This document shows, piece by piece, positions 53,201-61,250 of a stretch of 64,000 nt of DNA. The position numbers and the translations under genes were made by a program. The DNA lies in NCBI GenBank assembly GCA_013150955.1, contig JAADJD010000012.1, forward strand, positions 105,267-169,266, written 5' to 3'. The notes beneath the pieces are model-generated. The model did not search any database. It saw only the letters and a list, made by a program, of their open reading frames with translations, and had not been told where the DNA came from. Within the stretch, counting starts at the first letter, position 1, and the number at the start of each line of letters is the position of its first letter. Source of the DNA: Calditrichota bacterium (GTDB lineage: Bacteria > Calditrichota > Calditrichia > RBG-13-44-9 > J042).

Positions 53201-55008
53201 ATTTCCCGGCGAATCCGATCCGGTAGCTGAAACCAGACTTCCGGCGCCGCATCTTCCCAGTTGAGGATCAGAATGCCACCGCGCACCGGTGTCCCCAGCT
53301 GCTCCAGCGAACTTAAAATGGCCACATCCTGCACCACCAGCGCCTGTAACCCGGTGGATTGCTGTCGGGCCTCGGAATCGTTCAGGAAGCGTTCCAGCCG
53401 GTAATCCGTATAGGGTAACGCCTGATGCAGATGGTATTCCGGGATCGTCCGCAGCGCCCAATTTAGCACGTGATAAAGCGAACGGGCCAGAATATTTCCC
53501 GCCATCGTTCCCCCGGTTCCAGACACCGCCAGAAAGCGAAACGTTTGCCGCGGCAGTAGCGTGGCTCCGGTTGTATCCCCCCGCTTCGGGAGCAACCCCA
53601 GCTGATCGCGCCGGGGGTAGTCCCGATCCAGCCGCTGCTGCACCTGTTCCAGAATGGGAAATCGCACCTCTTCCTGCCGAAAAGCCACTCCCAGGTAGAA
53701 TAGCTGGCGAGATTCGCCAGTGGGGAGCATGTTTTCCACAGCGGCCTGAAGTTCCTCCGGTGAAGGGTTGCCACCACCGATCCCGTAAATGGCAGAAAAG
53801 AAACGGGGACGATCGGAGAGTTTTTCGTAAACGGCGTATTCGGGATATGGCAGTGGGCCGTTTCCCCGGGCACCATTTTCCAGGGCCCGATCCACTGCCG
53901 CCCGAATGTCCCGCAACAGGGGCGGGTCTTCCGCAAGCGCGGGATCCACCCGCTCGAACACGGTAACCGCCTTTTTGCCTTTTAACAAATGGGAGATGTG
54001 TTCCCCCGGAAAGGGGCGAAACATGGTGATATTCAGCACACCCACCTTCAATTTGCGCTGTTTGCGCAGCGCATCGGCCAGCATTTCCAGGTCTTCCACC
54101 AGAGAACCCTGCGCCACCAGGACGTAATCGGCATCGTCCAACCGATAGGCCTGAACCCGCTGGTAGTGCCGACCGGTAAGCTGCGCAAATTCCTGGAACA
54201 CCTGATCGGCCAGCGGTGCCACGTGCTGCCAGAAATACGGCCTTCGGGCTGCAACGGCCCGGAAGAAGCTTTCCCGATCCTGAACCGTTCCCAGTCCCAG
54301 CGGGCGATCCAGATCAAACCATTCGGGAATCCGGCGCCGTTTCTCGCCAAAAATCTGTTTCTGGGCGGGGGTGGGACATTCAATTTGGTCGGAAGGATCC
54401 CCCAAAAATCGGGCGATGAGTTCCGGTTCCGGCATGCGCAGGGGTTGCACGGAATGGCTGGTCAGGTAGCTGTCCTGTGCGACCAATCCCGGATTCAGTG
54501 CCAGTTCGGCCAGCCGATGGGCAATCAAGGCAAAATCGGCGGCTTCCTGCACGTTTTTGGCAAACAGCTGGAAGAGCCCGGATTCGGAGAGAGCGTGATA
54601 GTCCGCGTGGCCTGGCAACAATGAGTCTGCCTGCTCTCCCGGCGCTCGACTGGTCAGGTGAATCACAAAAGAAAGCCGCTTGCCCACGGCGGCATCCAGG
54701 GAGGCGCGCATTTCGGCCGGCCCGGTGCCACTGGTAAAGGCCACCGAACGCAAACCCACCAGCGCCGTTCCCACGGTGATTCCGGAAAGAATCCGGCTGT
54801 CGGCAGTGGATCTAAAGACCAGCACCCGCGGCGAGTCTGCCACCGAGCGCCGGTGCTGCCCCAGCCTGGCCGTATTGGGAATGGCATGAACCTGCATGGC
54901 CTCAGCGGCCGCTTCTTCCACTTTCCATACCGCCCGATGACCATCCAGTGCATCCGGGATGCCTGGAAACGGCGGTTGATGTTCCGAGGTTTTCTTTTTA
55001 AACCACAC
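50275..55008 (-). CDS. Giant degenerate PFOR-like iron-sulfur protein (A)
   Basis: The likely start is GTG at 55008, giving 1577 residues and an 11-bp overlap with rnfB; an ATG at 55092 would overlap rnfB by 95 bp. The order follows pyruvate:ferredoxin oxidoreductase (NifJ, about 1170 residues). Domain I-like sequence has HLTSRA and GHADYHALSESGLFQLFAKN (residues 115-165). Domain II-like sequence has LNITMFRPFPGEHI (about 325). A gamma-like Rossmann part has FLAVSGTGGTMAGNI (about 492-505). Two [4Fe-4S] motifs follow at Cys782-792 and Cys922-932, about 130 residues apart. A TPP-domain-like part has VVVGDDGALGEAG and VATGGQPGAGSF (about 1218-1265). A coiled-coil tail is added. The catalytic Asn before TGGQ in NifJ is Ala here. 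Pyruvate oxidation is therefore doubtful; electron transfer between KorAB/ferredoxin and Rnf is inferred. Confidence 0.75.
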   Translation of the reverse strand: MWFKKKTSEHQPPFPGIPDALDGHRAVWKVEEAAAEAMQVHAIPNTARLGQHRRSVADSPRVLVFRSTADSRILSGITVGTALVGLRSVAFTSGTGPAEMRASLDAAVGKRLSFVIHLTSRAPGEQADSLLPGHADYHALSESGLFQLFAKNVQEAADFALIAHRLAELALNPGLVAQDSYLTSHSVQPLRMPEPELIARFLGDPSDQIECPTPAQKQIFGEKRRRIPEWFDLDRPLGLGTVQDRESFFRAVAARRPYFWQHVAPLADQVFQEFAQLTGRHYQRVQAYRLDDADYVLVAQGSLVEDLEMLADALRKQRKLKVGVLNITMFRPFPGEHISHLLKGKKAVTVFERVDPALAEDPPLLRDIRAAVDRALENGARGNGPLPYPEYAVYEKLSDRPRFFSAIYGIGGGNPSPEELQAAVENMLPTGESRQLFYLGVAFRQEEVRFPILEQVQQRLDRDYPRRDQLGLLPKRGDTTGATLLPRQTFRFLAVSGTGGTMAGNILARSLYHVLNWALRTIPEYHLHQALPYTDYRLERFLNDSEARQQSTGLQALVVQDVAILSSLEQLGTPVRGGILILNWEDAAPEVWFQLPDRIRREIQQRELRLFVLNARQIARQVGSDSHFESPLINHALMGAMLKVCPSWDASEVSRLLDAYRKGLEEQLESSPSLVQEAFQALQKGMEQVSPLDWSTLPPVEEVRIGEPPAPWTVRETRQFDQSIFDLTHFWETVGYFYETRRPAQTLITPALATGAMPARSSAFRDFSPSRKKLPRLIPENCTACGLCWTLCPESALPGTVQQLADIVRVGLQQAESRGTPLMQLQRVGDNLAKLAYRIFQKDELHQHLTLGELFRDAFQQLLEIMKPNESLKTELEQDFDRFVQAIQDVPIVRTETFFDRVHQEQKGNGLIFTLAVNPDACKSCNLCVAVCPEEALEMMEQTDRDVAMHRRNWEFLMALPDVPLERLHALIREEAPETHVYALLNRKVYHAMLGGDNAPPASGIKIGMRLVAAAAEAVLQPHLQQLLSRIREMIQQLEARVQGQVSQSLKINDFEAFARKLSGLETRKLDLDTLMELLREEGESPVTIDRKWLEQLTRMVTALKELRDVYEKGATGDGRARLAMAVDSGSVAFWSGIYPYNPFPFPWVHQRYGEAPALAEGLLTGLTRKMLETFRLLRKARWILDDTYDPKTHDRELAALDWDRLTEEEKALVPPLVVVGDDGALGEAGLAGLSRLLQGQFPVKIVVFDSQGYVATGGQPGAGSFASQWQEPQFRKQELALMALAFRQAFVMQASIGYPGPLLRDLQRMLQYSGPALAVIYTPEPHAHGLLPEKVLEQARRAVQTRTVPLWTYDPSVPGEFQARLDLSANPEPEQDWVTVREWGRTGEKHYQEITHPVTFAHWAVHEARFRHQFQYRPQKEWHREMVPLVDYLNMAPEDREGLEPYIEVVDEKDRLLRVVVRPAIVLDTEDRLRYWHLLQELAGLRSSLVERIRQEARDEMERQLQEKQEALEKAYQQRKQELEQQHEQIYHARLTRRLLELSGYGQNAEKLKQTLKAFAERARGNGKKESEPSHE

Positions 55009-55864
55009 GGCTCGTCTTCGCTTCCTGTTTTTCCGTTTTCCATTGCTGGAACCATTCCGGAAACTGCTGACCATCCACCCAGGTGATGGCACCGGTGGGG
55101 CATCGCAGCGTTGCCAGTTCGGTTTCCAGATTCAATTTATCCTGTTGCACAATGGGGAGATTGTTTTTCATGAGGATCAGGCCTTCGGGCGCATCGGCGG
55201 CGCAGATGCCGCATCCGGTGCAGGCCACCTCGCAAACCGCCAGCGCTTCGTCACCGGCCAGCAGCGATTTGCACTGAACGATCAGGTGTTGCGAAATGGG
55301 GTACAGCTCCAGAATGCCCTTCGGACAGGCACGGACACAATCGCCACAGCCGGTGCACTTTTCCACGTCAATCATGGGCAGGCCATTGGGCGCCATGAAC
55401 ATGGCATCGAAGGTGCAGGATTCCACACAATCACCCAGCCCCAGACATCCGTACACACATCCTTTAAATCCACCGGTCACGGCGGCGGCTGCCCGGCAGG
55501 AGGGATACCCATCGTATTCGGCAATTTGCGGGGCCACATCCCGACTGCCCGCACAGAGCAGGCGGGCCACTTTTTTAACGGTTTGACCGGCATCCACTCC
55601 CAGATATTCCGCCACAATGCGCGCCGTTTCCGGACCACCAACGGGACACTGACCGGGCAACACCTTTCCCGCCACCACATTTTCGGCAAAGGCGCGGCAT
55701 CCCGGAAAACCGCAGGCACCGCAATTGGCGCCGGGCAGCATCTCCTCCACCCGGCCAATCCGGGGGTCTTCCTGAACCTTCAACTTGCTATTGGCAATGG
55801 CCAGAGAAATGGCCAGAAATACGCTCAACGCCGCAATGAATCCAATGGCCGTGGCCACATCCAT
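54998..55864 (-). CDS. rnfB: Rnf complex subunit RnfB (polyferredoxin)
   Basis: The 288-residue product has an N-terminal membrane helix (IGFIAALSVFLAISLAIANS), the RnfB four-Cys domain ANCGACGFPGCRAFAENVV with CPVGG, and several further Cys clusters including EKCTGCGDCVRACPKGILEL and CEVACTGCGICAADAPEG, in which the last Cys is shifted. RnfB receives electrons from reduced ferredoxin and passes them to the Rnf core. Instead of lying next to rnfA, it sits between the two giant PFOR-like genes. Confidence 0.96.
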   Translation of the reverse strand: MDVATAIGFIAALSVFLAISLAIANSKLKVQEDPRIGRVEEMLPGANCGACGFPGCRAFAENVVAGKVLPGQCPVGGPETARIVAEYLGVDAGQTVKKVARLLCAGSRDVAPQIAEYDGYPSCRAAAAVTGGFKGCVYGCLGLGDCVESCTFDAMFMAPNGLPMIDVEKCTGCGDCVRACPKGILELYPISQHLIVQCKSLLAGDEALAVCEVACTGCGICAADAPEGLILMKNNLPIVQQDKLNLETELATLRCPTGAITWVDGQQFPEWFQQWKTEKQEAKTSRVV

Positions 55865-55876
55865 CCCTGATTGCTC

Positions 55877-58800
55877 CTATAAATAGGGTTCCGCCCGTTT
55901 CAATAATTCATCCAGTCCCGGCTCGTCTGGATTCTTTGGCTTTCCGGGATGAATGATGTGCACCGGGCATTTTTCTGCAGCCAGTACCAATTCGCGATAG
56001 GTACCGGCCGTGGGGTCTTTGATGTACGCCTGCTTATTGTCGTTGTACGCAAACAGCTGATTGTTGATGTTGATACATTCCCCACAGCTGGTGCAGCGGG
56101 GCGTTTCGATATATGGCTCATCAAAACTTAATTCTTCCTCTTCTTCCTCTTCGGGGGGTGCCTCGGTCACTTCTGCGGATTCCGTCGGCGGGGCCGATTC
56201 GGTTTCCGGCGGTGGCGCCGGTGCGGTACTGGACGGCATGCCCACCGGAGCAGCCGGCATGGTGGCCTGGCCCAGCAATCCCGCCGCAATGTTGGACACG
56301 ATATCCCGCGCCACTTCTCCCAGCGTTTTCTCCAGCTCCGCCTGGTAGCGCTGTTCAATGGCCTGAATTTCGGATTCCATTTCCTGTCGCAAACGGGCCT
56401 GCTCGGCTTCCAGCAAGCGCCGGGCATGGGAGTTGTGAATGCCACCCAGCTCCTGTAGCAGGTGCCAATCCGCCAGAAGCGTTCGAGCCGCTTCGACCAG
56501 CTTCCGGGTTACCACCACCCGTTGCAATCGATTCGCCTCGTCGATCATCAAAATAAAGGGAATCTTGTGTTCCCGCTCGCTGTCTGTCAGCCGTTCATAC
56601 TCCTCCAGAGGCACAAAGCGGTCGTCCTGCACCTCGGGTGGAAGCAACAGAAAATGATGATCGAAAAGCACATGGGTGCTCAGCAGATCAATAACCGTAA
56701 AGGGCAGTTCCTGTTGCACTTCTTCGCCCGCTGCTCCCGTAAAGGTAATGGTGTTTCGGGGCCAATCCTTTTCGGGATCGGGATTGCCGTTGAGGGAAAA
56801 ACATTCCGCCCAGGTGGTTCCGGCACCCGGATGGTAGGTAAATGCCGGAAAGGCACGGGCCTCCTGGGCTGCCGCTGCAATTAGATACGGCGAAAGGGCG
56901 GGGTAAAAATCCGGTGCCCCCACAAACACACTCCACAGCGCCGGGCCGGGGTAAGCCAATCCCTGTTGAAGCGCCGTCTGCAACACCTCCACATTGGCCA
57001 GACTGGCCTGGCAGACAAAGGGGCGATTGAGTCCCAGCGCCATCCGCGCCATGCGGCCCACCCAGCCGGAAAGACAGGGGGTTTCCCGCGGGGACGCCGG
57101 CCCCTCGCACACATCGCGCAATTCCAGCATGATTTTAATGGGAAATTCGCTGGACAGCATTTCCAGCACCATCTCCCGATTGAGTTCGTTTTGCAGATCG
57201 GCCCTCAGGTAAATAAGCAACGGGGGCAGCAAAGCGCGCTCTGCATCGGTCAAATATTCCAGCCGAAATCGACGGAAGAAGGGATCGTGCTTTTCTTCCT
57301 GATACCGATTCTCCACTTCCAGCCGGGCCACATGCACCGCCCGGAAAAAATCCACCATGGAATGCATGCGGGCCTCATATTCTCCCAGTGCCCGTGCCAG
57401 ATTTTCCACCGTATCCGGCATCAGGATGGGAGCAAAACTGCCATTTTCGCTCCAGCCTTCGCCCACCGGTGTTTCTGCGGATTCCATCGGCAACGGCTCC
57501 GGATGAAACAGCGAGCGATGTTTTTTCAGGACGGCAATGGTCTCCCGAATCCGATTTCGACGGGCTTCCGGTAAGGGCTCTCCCTCTATGGCGGTGGATT
57601 CCAGAATATCGGACAGGCGGTTAAAATCCAGATCTTCCTGAAATGCCGTTCCCACCGAAGCCTTCAGTTTTTCGGGTTCCAGCGCCTCCCGGCGCTTCTG
57701 CGCATCGCTCCTCAAAATGTCCGTCAGGCGAGCAATCAATCCTTCCAGTTCATCTGCAAAAGGGCCCATTCGGAACCGCCGATGTACGTTCCAGGCATGG
57801 CGATAGAGTTGCAGGGCCGTTGACGGCTCGCATCCCAGAACCCGCCCGTTCACTTTCAGTGCCCGACGGGCGGTCATCCAGTTTTGCAACAGGGTTTCCT
57901 TCCGTTCCGGGGATATGACCGTCTCCTGCAGGATGGACTCTACCGCCATTTCCCACAATTGCGAAAGGGTCGCACGCGTTCCCCGCTCCACCAGGCGCTT
58001 CATTTCCTTTTCCAGGCGCAGAACGTCCCGGCGGAATTGCTCCCCGGCTTCCCCATCGGGAGCCGCCTGCTCGATGACCGCATCGATGATTTGCTGCAGA
58101 GGTTGCACCATCCGATCAGGATCATCCACCAAACAAATCGGGAAATGGTACCGAATGGAAAGCAAATCCCGAAACGGATGCAACAGTGCCGGAATGAATC
58201 GGCTGGTGCGGAAGGTCTTCACCACGCCTTTCAGAGGCGTTCCGGTTAAATGAAAGGCCAGATAGTCCTGAAATTGCTGCGGTTCCAGTTTTTGCGCTAC
58301 ATCGGCATGGTCTGCAGAGGCTTCCTGAATGCGCAGGCCTTCGGCCGATAATTCTGGCGGTTCGGCAAATTGTTCCAGCGTTTCCACATCTGCCGCCTGC
58401 ACCTTCTCCCAGCCAAATTTCACCGCCGCGGCTTGCTCCTCCGGGCAACGGGACAGGAAGTCCTGCCACTGCGCCTCGGTCACCCGCATCCACTTTTCCG
58501 AATCTTCCTGAACCACCTTTAAGAACGCGCCCAGAAAAACCGCGGACACCCAGCGTTCGTCTGCGGCCACCCCATGCTCCCGCGCCGCCTGCAGGGCGTC
58601 CACCAGGTACAACCGGCAATGTTTATCCCGCAAACGCTGGCGCGCGGCAGAAGGAATCGCCATCCAGATGCGTTCCGCCTCCACTGGATTTCCCTGCAAA
58701 ATGAGAAAACCACCCTCTTTTAAGGCTGCCACATCCTCCGCCAGCTGGAAGAGCAACCACTCCGGGGAAAGCACCCCATCCACTTCCGCCGCTGGCAGGG

Positions 58801-60259
58801 ATTCCGGGAGCGCCCGTGGGGCCAGAAAAATCCGCGTGCGATGGGAAAAAGCGGATGTTTGAATCCCGTACGTACCGTTCAAAATCCTGCGAAGTGCTTC
58901 GGTAAACTGGCGACTCTGCCAGAGTCCCGCCTCAGACCGGTACATCAGGGTGAAAGGTGCAGCCTTCCGGGAAGCTTCCGGGGTCTGATCTTTCCCGGAG
59001 GTTTTCCGGGAAACCCCGGGTAAATGAATCGTCACCGCCGGCGATCCCTTTTTCAAGAGCCGCTCCAGTTCCTGCTCCATGGCTTCGGCATTCAACCGGG
59101 GCCCCTGCTGGTGCATCACCACCATTCGAGGCCGATCCTTGACCTGGGTATATGGCGGATAAAGGGCCAGCTCTGCCGGCACCGCGTTGCCCTTGCACAG
59201 GCCGCGCTCAAAGGCCTTTTCAAAACTGAATTGCAACGATCGGGCAAAAAATTCAGGTCGTGAACGTTCGGAGGGGAGTAACAGAACGACCTGCTTCTTC
59301 CCTTTCAACAGCCGCGCCAGCAGGTGTCCCGGAAAAGGATGAATCAAATGCAACCGAATCAGTCCGATGGAGCGCTTCGTCTTGCTGGCAATTGCATCGG
59401 CAACCGGCCGAATGGCGGCAAAATCTTCTCCGGTGGTGATGATGACCGTGTCGGCTTCCTCCACCCCGATCGCCTGAACCAGATCATAATCCCGACCGGT
59501 GAGTTCACGATAAGCCGTAAGAATGGTTTGTAATTGCTCAAAAAAATCCACCGTGTCATCCACCGGAACCGTCAGTTCGGAAAAATCGAAATATTCCGGT
59601 ATTCGCCGGCGGGTATCGCCAAAAATGTTCTTCTGCCAGTCCACGGGACAGGGAATTTCATCTCCCGGCTCTCCCAGAAACCGGTGCAGCGCTGAGGGAG
59701 CCAGGGCCTGAATGGGCTTCAGGGTTGTGTGGGGCCCTCCGTGCGGGAAAATAACCACCCCAGGCAACAACATCTGTTCCGCCAGTTTACGGGAAATAAT
59801 CGCCAGATCGACCGCCTGCTGCACATCCGCAGCTACCCACTGGAAGAACGGCGCACGCGCCACGGGAACGGGATGTTCCGCCACCCAGTGAATAACAAAA
59901 GGCTGGCGCAGGTACCCCTGAATTTCCGGTAAACGGTCACCCGTGCCCACAAACGCAACGCGTTTACCCAGCCGGGCCTGACCGGCCAGCTCTTCTCCCG
60001 TGGAAAACACACCGCGAGTGACGAAGGTTGATACGGGGTGATCCTTTTGCGCAGGATTCGGCCCGGATTGCAGCCGGTTCCATAGCCAGAGCAGAAAAGA
60101 AGAAGGCTCGTCCTTTCGGATCCCGACCATTTCCGCTGACTGAACCGCCAGTTCCAGTGCAGCGGTCAGAGAATCCCAGGCCACTTCCACCGGCTGAACA
60201 TACGAATCGGATGTTTTCGATGCTGCAGATCGAACATTGGATTTATTCGTCGTTTTCAT
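55877..60259 (-). CDS. Giant degenerate PFOR-like protein (B), thiamine site lost
   Basis: From the ATG at 60259 (GGTGGAG ribosome site) the product has 1460 residues and overlaps korB by 17 bp. It is a paralogue of giant A: shared stretches are FLGEPGDEIPCPVDWQKNIF (FLGDPSDQIECP in A), HPFPGHLLARLLKGKKQVVL, SLNGNPDPEKDW and WHLLQELGGIHNSHARRLLE. In the thiamine region (PPLLIYLRADLQNELNREMV) the GDG motif is gone, and the TGGQ motif is missing. The two internal ferredoxin motifs of A are absent. A Pro/Glu-rich linker (about residues 1320-1380) leads to one C-terminal Fer-like motif, Cys1389-x2-Cys1392-x2-Cys1395 and Cys1431-Pro. It looks like a non-catalytic partner of A with one electron-transfer cluster. 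Confidence 0.75.
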   Translation of the reverse strand: MKTTNKSNVRSAASKTSDSYVQPVEVAWDSLTAALELAVQSAEMVGIRKDEPSSFLLWLWNRLQSGPNPAQKDHPVSTFVTRGVFSTGEELAGQARLGKRVAFVGTGDRLPEIQGYLRQPFVIHWVAEHPVPVARAPFFQWVAADVQQAVDLAIISRKLAEQMLLPGVVIFPHGGPHTTLKPIQALAPSALHRFLGEPGDEIPCPVDWQKNIFGDTRRRIPEYFDFSELTVPVDDTVDFFEQLQTILTAYRELTGRDYDLVQAIGVEEADTVIITTGEDFAAIRPVADAIASKTKRSIGLIRLHLIHPFPGHLLARLLKGKKQVVLLLPSERSRPEFFARSLQFSFEKAFERGLCKGNAVPAELALYPPYTQVKDRPRMVVMHQQGPRLNAEAMEQELERLLKKGSPAVTIHLPGVSRKTSGKDQTPEASRKAAPFTLMYRSEAGLWQSRQFTEALRRILNGTYGIQTSAFSHRTRIFLAPRALPESLPAAEVDGVLSPEWLLFQLAEDVAALKEGGFLILQGNPVEAERIWMAIPSAARQRLRDKHCRLYLVDALQAAREHGVAADERWVSAVFLGAFLKVVQEDSEKWMRVTEAQWQDFLSRCPEEQAAAVKFGWEKVQAADVETLEQFAEPPELSAEGLRIQEASADHADVAQKLEPQQFQDYLAFHLTGTPLKGVVKTFRTSRFIPALLHPFRDLLSIRYHFPICLVDDPDRMVQPLQQIIDAVIEQAAPDGEAGEQFRRDVLRLEKEMKRLVERGTRATLSQLWEMAVESILQETVISPERKETLLQNWMTARRALKVNGRVLGCEPSTALQLYRHAWNVHRRFRMGPFADELEGLIARLTDILRSDAQKRREALEPEKLKASVGTAFQEDLDFNRLSDILESTAIEGEPLPEARRNRIRETIAVLKKHRSLFHPEPLPMESAETPVGEGWSENGSFAPILMPDTVENLARALGEYEARMHSMVDFFRAVHVARLEVENRYQEEKHDPFFRRFRLEYLTDAERALLPPLLIYLRADLQNELNREMVLEMLSSEFPIKIMLELRDVCEGPASPRETPCLSGWVGRMARMALGLNRPFVCQASLANVEVLQTALQQGLAYPGPALWSVFVGAPDFYPALSPYLIAAAAQEARAFPAFTYHPGAGTTWAECFSLNGNPDPEKDWPRNTITFTGAAGEEVQQELPFTVIDLLSTHVLFDHHFLLLPPEVQDDRFVPLEEYERLTDSEREHKIPFILMIDEANRLQRVVVTRKLVEAARTLLADWHLLQELGGIHNSHARRLLEAEQARLRQEMESEIQAIEQRYQAELEKTLGEVARDIVSNIAAGLLGQATMPAAPVGMPSSTAPAPPPETESAPPTESAEVTEAPPEEEEEEELSFDEPYIETPRCTSCGECININNQLFAYNDNKQAYIKDPTAGTYRELVLAAEKCPVHIIHPGKPKNPDEPGLDELLKRAEPYL

Positions 60260-61235
60260 TATGATTGTCTCCACCCACAGGATTTACGGCAAATTTATCA
60301 AATTCTCTTTCCAGAACCGCTTTGCGCATCTCCAGCGTGGTGACCCGCCGGGGGCGACGAATTTCGTCATACACGTCCACATTTTCGTTGCGGTACAAAA
60401 TTCCCACCACGGCCTTGCTTTCATCGGAGGCAATTTCCCGCGCCCGATGAATGTCCGAAGGATCGTGCTCAATCTGATTCTTGTAAATCCTGGCCAGACT
60501 GTCATCCAGTTGAAGGCCATTCTCGTGAGTCAGAATGAGGATGTTGTTGGGATCGTTGATAAACGGATCGAAGATATCTGGTAGATAAGTGGGACAGCGT
60601 TGTAAAATCCGCACGAACGAAAAACCGTGATGATGAAAGGCCTGCCGGATAACCTCATACAGTAAATCCGGAATCCACTCCACCGCCTGGGCCACAAACG
60701 ATACGTTGGTTACACCCAGCGTCACGGTAAGCGGATTAAGGCCTTCAATATAGGAACCGTAAGGGGTGGTGTTTGTCTTCAGCCCTTTGGGAGATGTGGG
60801 AGAAACCTGCTTCTTGGTCAACCCATAAATCCGATTGTCGTGCACCATGGCCACCATATTCATATTGTAATGAATGGCATGAATCCAGTGGGCGCTTCCA
60901 ATGCTGAAACAGTCGCCATCTCCCATGTTTACAAAAACGTGCAGATCGGGACGCCGAATTTTAATGCCCTGAGCAATGGGCAGCGCCCGACCGTGCACCC
61001 CGTGAAATCCATAGGCATTCATGTAATGCGGAAAACGGCTGGAACATCCGATTCCGGACACAAACACCGCTTTTTCGGGTGGGATGCCTTCATCCCGCAA
61101 CAATCGCTGAACCGCCGTTAGAATGGCATTGTCCCCGCAACCGGAACACCAGCGAGGCATTCCCCCCTGGTAATCCTCCAGCCGACGATATTCCTCTTCA
61201 ACATCCAGCAAACGTTCAAGGTCTAATCCGAACAT
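60243..61235 (-). CDS. korB: 2-oxoacid:ferredoxin oxidoreductase, beta subunit
   Basis: The ATG at 61235 fits the GGAAGG ribosome site better than the GTG at 61244. The 330-residue product has the thiamine-binding subunit motifs intact: MPRWCSGCGDNAILTAVQRL, SGIGCSSRFPHYMN, NMGDGDCFSIGSAHWIHAI and DNRIYGLTKKQVSPTSPKG. It is the 2-oxoglutarate-type (KorB) length without its own ferredoxin domain, and works with KorA to oxidise a 2-oxoacid to an acyl-CoA while reducing ferredoxin. Pyruvate or branched-chain 2-oxoacids cannot be excluded. Confidence 0.96.
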   Translation of the reverse strand: MFGLDLERLLDVEEEYRRLEDYQGGMPRWCSGCGDNAILTAVQRLLRDEGIPPEKAVFVSGIGCSSRFPHYMNAYGFHGVHGRALPIAQGIKIRRPDLHVFVNMGDGDCFSIGSAHWIHAIHYNMNMVAMVHDNRIYGLTKKQVSPTSPKGLKTNTTPYGSYIEGLNPLTVTLGVTNVSFVAQAVEWIPDLLYEVIRQAFHHHGFSFVRILQRCPTYLPDIFDPFINDPNNILILTHENGLQLDDSLARIYKNQIEHDPSDIHRAREIASDESKAVVGILYRNENVDVYDEIRRPRRVTTLEMRKAVLEREFDKFAVNPVGGDNHNENDE

Positions 61236-61250
61236 GCGTGTCACCTTCCT

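Noticed and set aside
55009-55092. ATG at 55092 as start of giant A
   Set aside because: It would give a 95-bp overlap with rnfB and an Arg/Lys-rich, non-homologous N-terminus; the GTG at 55008 is more plausible, although its ribosome site is weak.
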